A DNA stretch of 5,094 nucleotides from Dehalococcoidales bacterium (GTDB lineage Bacteria > Chloroflexota > Dehalococcoidia > Dehalococcoidales > RBG-16-60-22), in assembly GCA_030606585.1 (NCBI GenBank), contig JAUWGD010000127.1:1-5094 (forward strand). The letters are read 5' to 3'. The notes below the pieces were generated by a model that saw only the letters and a program-made list of their open reading frames with translations, was not told the origin of the DNA and did not search any database. This document shows, piece after piece, positions 1-5,094 of the stretch (its first letter is position 1; every line of letters begins with the position of its first letter). Position numbers and translations under genes: made by a program.

Positions 1-255
1 GACAGTGAGAAGGCATGGCATGATTATAAAAATATGCTGGAGTCCTACAACCAGGAAGTCGCAAGATACAATCAGGAAATAAGCGGCAAGGTATATACCA
101 TCGGTTCTTCCGAAGAGAAAAGAGTATCGGCCTGGAAAAACGATCTGCTTCAGCAGGAACAAACACTCGACAGGCTGGAAAAAGAGCTGGGCGAGCACTG
201 GTACGAATCGGAGTTTTCATCGTATACTGTTGAGGACGTGCACGTTCACTGGTAG
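1..255 (+). CDS. C-terminal fragment of an unrecognised charged, coil-forming protein
   Basis: The frame is open from the first base of the window and ends at TAG 253-255, giving 84 residues of a gene whose start lies outside. The ATG at 34 is probably internal, because the residues before it (DSEKAWHDYKN) continue the same charged, aromatic-rich composition. The fragment is rich in Glu, Gln, Lys and Leu. It holds a near-duplicate SYNQEVA/RYNQEIS of seven-residue period near the start and a second amphipathic stretch (LLQQEQTLDRLEKELGE), which suggests a coiled coil or helical hairpin. It ends in an acidic, His- and Trp-containing tail (VEDVHVHW). No catalytic motif, signal peptide or membrane segment is visible in this part. 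I do not recognise the family. It lies 65 nt before purD on the same strand. A promoter candidate lies between them, so it need not belong to the purine operon. Confidence 0.6.
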   Translation, partial: DSEKAWHDYKNMLESYNQEVARYNQEISGKVYTIGSSEEKRVSAWKNDLLQQEQTLDRLEKELGEHWYESEFSSYTVEDVHVHW

Positions 256-278
256 TGGTGCAATATTGATATATATCG

Positions 279-284
279 TATAAT
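279..284 (+). promoter_or_regulatory. Candidate sigma-70 type -10 box (TATAAT) ahead of purD
   Basis: Positions 279-284 read TATAAT, a perfect match to the bacterial housekeeping -10 consensus, in the AT-rich 65-nt spacer between the upstream gene and purD. The expected -35 position (about 256-261, TGGTGC) matches TTGACA poorly, and no extended -10 TGn is present. A TTGATA at 266-271 is too close to serve as its -35. If used, transcription would start near 291 and leave a leader of about 30 nt, too short for a purine riboswitch. No operator palindrome is evident. Confidence 0.45.
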
Positions 285-309
285 GAAGCGTTCTTAAAAC
301 TTGCCATAC

Positions 310-314
310 GGAGG
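310..314 (+). promoter_or_regulatory. Ribosome binding site that places the purD start at CTG 321
   Basis: GGAGG at 310-314 is a strong Shine-Dalgarno core. It is followed by a 6-nt spacer and then CTG at 321-323, which is near-ideal spacing. The next residues (RILVVGSG) are the known beginning of PurD proteins. This site therefore supports initiation at CTG 321 rather than at the first in-frame ATG, 258 nt further in at 579. Confidence 0.75.
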
Positions 315-320
315 CGTACC

Positions 321-1583
321 CTGAGAATATTAGTAGTTGGCAGCGGAGCCAGAGAACACACCCTCGTCTGGAAGCTGTCCCAGAGCCCCAGGGTTGACGA
401 AATATTCGCCGCTCCCGGCAACGCCGGGACAGCCAAGCTCGCTCAAAACCTGGATATTAAGGCTGAGGATATCGATGCGCTGCAAAAAAAGGTCAAAGAC
501 ATCAAGATTGACCTTACCGTCATCGGCCCGGAGGGACCCCTGGCGGCTGGCATCGCCGATAAGTTTATCTCCAGCGGTATGGCCGTCTTCGGCGCCAGCC
601 AGGGCGCCGCCGAGATAGAGTCGAGTAAGGTCTTCGCCAAGGAGTTGATGCAGCAACACGGCATCCCCTGCGCTCAGAGCGCCAGCTTCTCCGACCTGGA
701 AAAAGCGAAAGCGTATGCACAGGGGCAGACCCCTCCCATTGTTATCAAGGCCGATGGCCTGGCCGCCGGCAAGGGAGTCATTATCGCCGAATCCGTCACC
801 GAAGCCGAGGAGGCACTCACCGCCATAATGAAGGCCAAGTCCTTTGGCGCCGCGGGCAACAGGGTTGTAGTCGAAGAGCACCTCTACGGCCGGGAGATGA
901 GCTTCTTCAGCTTTACCGACGGTCATACGGTCGTCCCGACGGTACCCGCCTGCGACTACAAGCGCATATATGACGGCAACAAGGGGCCGAATACCGGCGG
1001 GATGGGCAGCTATAGTCCTCCCCCGTTTTACAGCGAGGTGCTGGGCCACATTATCATCAAGACCATCATGGAACCGACTGTCCTGGCCCTGGCGGATGAA
1101 GGCCGAATGTATAAAGGCATCCTCTACGGCGGCCTGATGATTATCAATAATAAAATGCCAAAAGTGATAGAATTTAACGCCCGCTTCGGCGACCCCGAGG
1201 CGCAGGTTGTCCTGCCCCGGCTGAAAACCGACCTGGTGGACATCATGATGGGAGTGGTCAATAACGAACTCAATACAATGGACATAGAATGGAGCGAGGA
1301 TGCCTGTGTCGGTGTCGTTATGGCATCCGGGGGCTACCCGGGGAAATACCAGACCGGCTTTGAAATCAACGGCCTGGATGATGTCGACGATGACATCATG
1401 GTGTTTCACGCCGGAACGAGAGTCAGTCCGGAAGGACAAGTAATGACCAGCGGCGGCCGTATCCTCACGGTAGCAGCCACCGGCAAGGACCTGGCGGAAG
1501 CCAGAGAAAAAGTCTATCAAAATATAACCCGTATCAAGTTCGAAGGATGTCACTACCGTAAAGATATAGCGGATATCAAATAA
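321..1583 (+). CDS. purD: Phosphoribosylamine-glycine ligase (GAR synthetase), apparent CTG start
   Basis: PurD joins 5-phosphoribosylamine and glycine using ATP to make glycinamide ribonucleotide, the second step of de novo IMP synthesis, in the cytosol. The product is 420 residues, close to the family's usual 420-430. The N-terminal domain carries GSGAREH (residues 7-13; most PurDs have GGREH), NAGT and VIGPEGPL. The ATP-grasp domain shows KADGLAAGKG with Lys143, GPNTGGMG from about residue 222, and EFNARFGDPE with the probable Mg ligands Glu284 and Asn286. The C-terminal domain has ACVGVVMASGGYPG, VFHAGT and TSGGRIL. The start is inferred: conserved PurD sequence begins exactly at CTG 321 behind GGAGG. 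The frame upstream back to the stop at 267 has no ATG, GTG or TTG, and none occurs downstream until ATG 579, which would remove the N-terminal domain. The function is essentially certain; the CTG start is likely but unproven. purE follows after 21 nt. Confidence 0.95.
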   Translation: MRILVVGSGAREHTLVWKLSQSPRVDEIFAAPGNAGTAKLAQNLDIKAEDIDALQKKVKDIKIDLTVIGPEGPLAAGIADKFISSGMAVFGASQGAAEIESSKVFAKELMQQHGIPCAQSASFSDLEKAKAYAQGQTPPIVIKADGLAAGKGVIIAESVTEAEEALTAIMKAKSFGAAGNRVVVEEHLYGREMSFFSFTDGHTVVPTVPACDYKRIYDGNKGPNTGGMGSYSPPPFYSEVLGHIIIKTIMEPTVLALADEGRMYKGILYGGLMIINNKMPKVIEFNARFGDPEAQVVLPRLKTDLVDIMMGVVNNELNTMDIEWSEDACVGVVMASGGYPGKYQTGFEINGLDDVDDDIMVFHAGTRVSPEGQVMTSGGRILTVAATGKDLAEAREKVYQNITRIKFEGCHYRKDIADIK

Positions 1584-1604
1584 TCTCAGAGTGAGGTAAA
1601 CAAT

Positions 1605-2069
1605 ATGCCACTTGTTGGTGTTGTTATGGGTTCCAAGTCCGATGCCGGGACGCTGCAGTCGGCGCTGGACGTTTTAACGCAGCTCGGTATCGACCATGAG
1701 GTTAATATCATATCAGCCCACCGCACGCCGGAAAAGGCCAAGCAATACGCCCAGTCCGCCCGTGAAAGGGGCATTGAAGTCATTATTGCCGCAGCCGGTA
1801 TGGCGGCACATTTGCCGGGCGTCCTGGCCAGCTGGACTACGCTGCCGGTGATAGGCATACCCATGTCCAGTGGTGAGCTTAATGGTGTGGACGCACTCTA
1901 TTCCATAGTACAGATGCCCGCCGGCATACCGGTCGCCTGCATGGCCATCGGCAGCGCCGGAGCCAAGAACGCCGCTTACCTGGCGGCAGAGATACTGGGG
2001 CTGAAACATGATAAAATCAGACAGGCGTACGATAAATACCGGAGCGAATTACAAGGAGAAAGCAAATGA
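1605..2069 (+). CDS. purE: N5-carboxyaminoimidazole ribonucleotide mutase, class I PurE
   Basis: PurE moves the carboxyl group of N5-CAIR to carbon 4 to give CAIR, in the sixth stage of IMP synthesis; the enzyme is normally an octamer. The protein has 154 residues, typical for stand-alone PurE (about 150-170). Visible motifs are the phosphate-binding MGSKSD (residues 8-13), SAHRTP (37-42) with the catalytic His39, AGMAAHLPG (64-72), LPVIGIP, and the MPAGIPVACMAIG segment (104-116). SAHRTP together with AAHLPG and MPAGIPV marks the class I mutase, which in most bacteria works after the ATP-dependent carboxylase PurK. PurK is neither fused nor present nearby. The ATG at 1605 is supported by GAGG at 1593-1596 with 8 nt spacing. 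The gene begins 21 nt after purD, and its stop overlaps the purB start, so it sits in an operon. Confidence 0.96.
   Translation: MPLVGVVMGSKSDAGTLQSALDVLTQLGIDHEVNIISAHRTPEKAKQYAQSARERGIEVIIAAAGMAAHLPGVLASWTTLPVIGIPMSSGELNGVDALYSIVQMPAGIPVACMAIGSAGAKNAAYLAAEILGLKHDKIRQAYDKYRSELQGESK
2053..2058 (+). promoter_or_regulatory. Ribosome binding site for purB inside the end of purE
   Basis: AAGGAG at 2053-2058 lies in the last codons of purE, 7 nt before the purB ATG at 2066. That ATG overlaps the purE stop as ATGA (2066-2069). The strong internal site plus the 4-nt overlap is the usual layout for translational coupling, in which ribosomes ending purE can restart on purB. Confidence 0.8.
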
Positions 2070-3415
2070 TTGAGCGTTATTCGCGACCCGAAATGAAAAA
2101 GGTATGGTCGGACGAGAACAAGTATGAGAAGTGGCTTGAAGTTGAAATAGCCGTCTGCGATGCCTGGGCCGAACTCGGTGTTATTCCGCGGAAAGCCCTC
2201 CCCAAGATAAAACTGGCCAAGTGCAATCTCAAGCGCATGGAGGAGATTCTCAAAGAGACGCACCACGATGTGACCGCCTTTCTAGGCTCCGTAGCCGAAA
2301 GCCTCGGCGAGGAATCACGCTTTATTCACCTTGGCCTGACCTCCTCCGACGTCATCGATACCGCCACCAGCCTGCAACTGGTGGAAGCCTCCGATATCCT
2401 GATTCAGGATGTTAAAGAGCTCACGGCGGTCCTGGCACAGAGGGCGATTGAGCATAAATACACGGTGATGATAGGCCGCACCCACGGCATACATGCCGAG
2501 CCGACATCATTCGGTCTGAAGGTGGCCCTCTGGGTTGAAGAAATGCGGCGGAACCTGCACCGGCTGACCGAAGCTAAAAAGATAATCTCCGCAGGTAAAA
2601 TATCCGGGGCTGTCGGCACCTACGCCACGGTGACCCCGGATGTCGAACAAAAAGCCTGCCGCAAGCTGGGACTGGACCCCGCCCCGATATCAAACCAGGT
2701 GCTCCAGCGCGACCGCCATGCCCAGTTTATCACCACTCTTGCCATCATGGCCGGCTCGCTGGAGAAGTTCGCCACAGAAATCAGGGCTCTACAAAAAACC
2801 GAGGTCAGAGAGGTCGAAGAGCCTTTCAGCACCGGACAGACCGGGTCGTCGGCCATGCCCCACAAACGTAATCCGGAACTCTGCGAGCGGGTATCCGGGC
2901 TGGCGCGACTGGCCCGCGGCTGTGCGCTGACATCGCTGGAAAACATCTCTCTCTGGCACGAGCGCGATATCAGTCACTCCTCCAACGAGCGTATCATCCT
3001 GCCCGACGCCTGCCTGGTGCTGGACTATATCCTGGCACTCTTTACCTCGGTAATGAAAAGGCTGCAGGTCTATCCACACCGCATGAAAAAGAACCTCGAC
3101 CTTACCCGCGGTCTGGTTTTTTCACAGAGAGTCATGCTGGCCCTTATCGGTAAAGGGCTGAGCCGTCAAGATGCCTATAAAATGGTACAGAGAAACGCAA
3201 TGAAGTCATGGAAGAGTAACCGGAACTTCCTGACCCTGCTCAAGGCCGATAATCAAGTAATCGCTGCGATATCGGTAGAGGAACTCGAGGCGTTATTCGA
3301 TTACCAGCACTACCTGCAACACGTTGACGAGATTTTCCAGAGGCTGGGCCTGACCAAGTCGCAATGGCAGGGAATCATGCCGGATACTATAGAGCTGGGC
3401 CCGCGGGCTATATAG
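2066..3415 (+). CDS. purB: Adenylosuccinate lyase
   Basis: PurB catalyses two fumarate-releasing eliminations: SAICAR to AICAR in IMP synthesis, and adenylosuccinate to AMP. It belongs to the fumarase/aspartase superfamily and normally forms a homotetramer whose active sites are built from several subunits. The protein has 449 residues, slightly longer than the roughly 430-residue Bacillus-type enzymes. It begins with the family pattern IERYSRPEMKKVWSDENKY. Active-site sequences visible are THHDV (His66-His67), HLGLTSSD (His88, Ser93-Ser94), GRTHGIHAEP with His140 as the likely general acid, and the flexible signature loop SSAMPHKRNP (261-270) containing the catalytic Ser. WHERDISHSSNERI follows in the last third. 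No key residue appears to be missing. The ATG start overlaps the purE stop and has AAGGAG upstream. purC follows 48 nt downstream and supplies the SAICAR substrate. Confidence 0.97.
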   Translation: MIERYSRPEMKKVWSDENKYEKWLEVEIAVCDAWAELGVIPRKALPKIKLAKCNLKRMEEILKETHHDVTAFLGSVAESLGEESRFIHLGLTSSDVIDTATSLQLVEASDILIQDVKELTAVLAQRAIEHKYTVMIGRTHGIHAEPTSFGLKVALWVEEMRRNLHRLTEAKKIISAGKISGAVGTYATVTPDVEQKACRKLGLDPAPISNQVLQRDRHAQFITTLAIMAGSLEKFATEIRALQKTEVREVEEPFSTGQTGSSAMPHKRNPELCERVSGLARLARGCALTSLENISLWHERDISHSSNERIILPDACLVLDYILALFTSVMKRLQVYPHRMKKNLDLTRGLVFSQRVMLALIGKGLSRQDAYKMVQRNAMKSWKSNRNFLTLLKADNQVIAAISVEELEALFDYQHYLQHVDEIFQRLGLTKSQWQGIMPDTIELGPRAI

Positions 3416-3463
3416 TCTGAAAGCCTGTTTATCAGGAGATAACCGGAGTAGAAAGGCATAATT

Positions 3464-4387
3464 ATGAAGACCGTATTATTAGAAACAGACCTGCCGCTGC
3501 CGATGTTCATTCGCGGTAAAGTACGCGATACTTACGACCTCGGCAGCCACCTGCTTTTGGTAGCCACCGACCGCATCTCCGCTTTTGACGTGGTGCTTCC
3601 CAACGGCATCCCGCTTAAGGGCCACGTGCTGAATCGACTTTCTTCTTTCTGGTTCCGGCGCACAGGAGAGATTATACCCAACCACATGACCGAGGCTATC
3701 GACGACGTACACAGCCTCGATTCTTACCTGCCCGCCGAAAAGCGTTTCGCCTACCCGCTAAATCTCCGGGGACGCTCCATGGTCGCCAAGAAAGTGAAAC
3801 GTATCCCGGTGGAATGCGTGATCCGCGGCTATATCTCGGGGTCGGCCTGGGCGGAATACAAGGAGCACGGCACGGTTTCGGGCAATCCCATGCCCGAGGG
3901 ACTCAAGGAAAGCCAGGAACTGGAGCAACCGATATACACCCCCACCACCAAGGCGGAGACCGGTCACGACATGCCAATTACCAACGCTGAAATTATCAGG
4001 CTGATTGGCATGCGCACCGCCCTGGAGATAGAGGAGAAGAGCCTGGCTCTCTATAACTATGCCCGTGAATACGCTATAAACAAGGGTATAATCATCGCCG
4101 ACACCAAGTTCGAGTTCGGCATCGATAACGGCCGGCTGATACTGATTGATGAAATACTGACACCCGACTCATCGCGCTTCTGGGATGCCGGGCAATACAA
4201 ACCGGGAAAGTCCCAGGAGAGCTTTGACAAGCAACCCGTCCGCGACTGGCTGACTGCCTCCGGGTGGAACAAGGAACCACCCGGTCCCGAACTCCCACAG
4301 GATGTAATCGAAGCAACAACAAAGAGATACATGCAGGCCTACGAAAAAATAACGGGTCGGCAACTAGCTATTCTGGATAACCCCTAG
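3464..4387 (+). CDS. purC: Phosphoribosylaminoimidazole-succinocarboxamide synthase (SAICAR synthetase), long form
   Basis: PurC couples CAIR and aspartate with ATP to make SAICAR, the step between PurE and PurB. The protein has 307 residues. That matches the longer form seen in yeast Ade1 and many bacteria rather than the roughly 240-residue E. coli/Bacillus form. Motifs are RGKVRDTYD (17-25, nucleotide-binding region), ATDRISAFD (34-42), ECVIRGYISGSAWAEY (from Glu117), an acidic KAETGHDMPI stretch, IADTKFEFG, and DEILTPDSSRFW (from Asp229) with the likely metal and aspartate-site residues. All expected blocks are present. The ATG at 3464 is supported by GAAAGG at 3451-3456 with 7 nt spacing, and conserved sequence starts within the first 20 residues. 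The 48-nt gap from purB shows no convincing terminator, so purC is probably the last gene of the same transcript. Its TAG stop (4385-4387) overlaps the hisB stop on the other strand. Confidence 0.97.
   Translation: MKTVLLETDLPLPMFIRGKVRDTYDLGSHLLLVATDRISAFDVVLPNGIPLKGHVLNRLSSFWFRRTGEIIPNHMTEAIDDVHSLDSYLPAEKRFAYPLNLRGRSMVAKKVKRIPVECVIRGYISGSAWAEYKEHGTVSGNPMPEGLKESQELEQPIYTPTTKAETGHDMPITNAEIIRLIGMRTALEIEEKSLALYNYAREYAINKGIIIADTKFEFGIDNGRLILIDEILTPDSSRFWDAGQYKPGKSQESFDKQPVRDWLTASGWNKEPPGPELPQDVIEATTKRYMQAYEKITGRQLAILDNP
4384..4387. other. Shared CTAG: overlapping stop codons of convergent purC and hisB
   Basis: The palindrome CTAG provides the plus-strand TAG of purC at 4385-4387 and, read on the minus strand, the TAG of hisB at 4386-4384. 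The genes therefore overlap by four bases with no spacer. A classical intergenic bidirectional terminator cannot exist here. Each transcript must end inside, or run antisense through, the opposing gene. Confidence 0.9.
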
Positions 4388-4998
4388 CCTTCCAGATACT
4401 CTTTGGTGCTGGGCAGTTCTCCGCTGATACGCTGGTCAATCATAGTGGCAGCGTCCAGCGCCCGCCCCAGGGCTTTAAAGAGCGCTTCCGCCTTGTGGTG
4501 GTCGTTGGTGCCCCGGATAATGGAAGCATGCAGGTTCATTTTAGCCTCATTCGCGAATGATTCCAGGAAGTGGCGGACAAGGTCGGCAGGAAAGCCGGGC
4601 ATATCATTTCCCGTAAAATTCAGGTCCAGTACTGCATAGCCCCGTCCGCCGATATCCACCGCCACCGTTACCAGGGCTTCATCCATCGGTACCGTAATAT
4701 CAGCCATGCGTACGATGCCCTTCTTTTCTCCCAGAGCTTCGCCGAAGGCCTGCCCCAAACAAATCGCCACGTCTTCCACGATGTGATGCGCGTCATCACC
4801 GGTGGCCGTCAGCTTTATGTCAAATAATCCGTGCTTCACCATCGCCGATAATAGGTGGTCGAAGATACGTATTCCCGTATTGATATCCCATTTCCCGCTA
4901 CCGTCGATATCCAGTTCCACATTGATATTCGTTTCTTTCGTTTCCCGCCGGATGACGGATTTCCTGCCTTCAACCACCGCCTTAGCCAGCAATTTCAT
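4384..4998 (-). CDS. hisB: Imidazoleglycerol-phosphate dehydratase (start uncertain)
   Basis: HisB dehydrates imidazole glycerol phosphate to imidazole acetol phosphate in histidine synthesis, using a di-manganese site; the family forms 24-subunit shells. From ATG 4998 the protein has 204 residues (monofunctional HisBs are about 190-200), with no fused histidinol-phosphatase domain. The family start is seen as GRKSVIRRETKET. Metal-site motifs are FDHLL (His48), HHIVED (His71, His72, Glu75), RHFLESF (His143) and NDHHKAEA (His167, His168, Glu171). The loop before the first HH is GDDA, shorter than the common GDLHIDD form. ATG 4998 was chosen because AAGGG lies 4 nt upstream and conserved sequence begins about 10 residues in. 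GTG 4977 (197 residues), ATG 5016 and ATG 5088 are alternatives, and the frame stays open to the window edge. The function is firm; the N-terminus is not. Confidence 0.93.
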   Translation of the reverse strand: MKLLAKAVVEGRKSVIRRETKETNINVELDIDGSGKWDINTGIRIFDHLLSAMVKHGLFDIKLTATGDDAHHIVEDVAICLGQAFGEALGEKKGIVRMADITVPMDEALVTVAVDIGGRGYAVLDLNFTGNDMPGFPADLVRHFLESFANEAKMNLHASIIRGTNDHHKAEALFKALGRALDAATMIDQRISGELPSTKEYLEG

Positions 4999-5094
4999 GG
5001 CGCCCTTGAGAAACATGCCGCCGACCGGTATCTTACCTGTGCGCGTTCTCTGATAAAGCGGCCGACTGCACCCTATTTTCCCGGCCATCTGCTG

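Noticed and set aside
283..297. A tiny leader reading frame (Met-Lys-Arg-Ser-stop) ahead of purD
   Set aside because: It overlaps the TATAAT box, would lie upstream of the predicted transcription start, and has no ribosome binding site of its own.
256..320. Riboswitch or purine repressor site upstream of purD
   Set aside because: The spacer is 65 nt and the predicted leader about 30 nt. That is too short for a known purine riboswitch, and no clear inverted repeat operator was seen.
330..1553. A 407-codon open frame on the minus strand lying across purD
   Set aside because: Its codons are in exact register with purD codons, so it needs only that purD avoid TTA, CTA and TCA after its first few codons, which GC-biased codon use explains. 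The translation has no recognisable motif, and purD on the plus strand is unmistakable.
579..1583. purD starting at ATG 579
   Set aside because: This would remove the N-terminal domain whose conserved motifs (GSGAREH, NAGT, VIGPEGPL) are intact in frame upstream, and the strong ribosome binding site is at 310-314.
3424..3436. Small hairpin CCTG-TTTAT-CAGG between purB and purC
   Set aside because: The stem is only 4 bp with no following T-run, so it is neither a convincing terminator nor an attenuator.
4344..4383. Possible rho-independent terminator for hisB on the minus strand inside the 3' end of purC (GGGTT ... GACCC followed by GTTATTTTTT)
   Set aside because: The T-run is suggestive, but the stem is about 5 pairs including one G-T wobble, with a loop of roughly 20 nt. 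It is too weak to call, although it is the best termination candidate near the convergent junction.

Overview
This window looks like ordinary bacterial chromosome carrying core biosynthesis genes. It holds the 3' end of an unrecognised gene, then a compact plus-strand purine cluster, purD-purE-purB-purC. A minus-strand hisB meets this cluster tail to tail. The DNA is moderately GC-rich, with third codon positions biased to G/C. The HisB sequence (the short GDDAHH...ED loop and the LPSTK ending) and this purine gene set remind me of Dehalococcoidia (Chloroflexota). That placement is memory-based inference with moderate to low confidence. No mobile element, CRISPR array, RNA gene, phage gene or defence gene was seen.

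Layout: positions 1-255 are the C-terminal 84 codons of a gene that begins before the window; the product is charged and coil-like, with unknown function. Positions 256-320 are a short spacer with a perfect TATAAT box and a strong Shine-Dalgarno sequence (GGAGG). purD (321-1583) follows and appears to begin at a CTG codon, because no ATG, GTG or TTG lies in frame near the conserved N-terminus. purE (1605-2069) starts 21 nt after purD. purB (2066-3415) overlaps purE by the four bases ATGA. purC (3464-4387) follows after 48 nt. hisB (minus strand, 4384 to about 4998) shares the bases CTAG with the end of purC, so the two stop codons overlap and no intergenic terminator is possible. The hisB reading frame stays open upstream to the window edge, so its true start, or a longer or fused protein, cannot be settled here.

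How the genes work together: PurD makes glycinamide ribonucleotide early in de novo IMP synthesis. PurE makes carboxyaminoimidazole ribonucleotide, PurC converts it to SAICAR, and PurB splits SAICAR to AICAR and also makes AMP from adenylosuccinate. HisB dehydrates imidazole glycerol phosphate in histidine synthesis. The preceding histidine step (HisF/HisH) releases AICAR, so the two convergent units touch the same metabolite. PurE is of the class I type that normally depends on PurK. PurK, PurF, PurN/T, PurL, PurM and PurH are not in the window.

I found no novel system. The points most worth a second look are the CTG start of purD, the overlapping convergent stops, and the open reading frame upstream of hisB.
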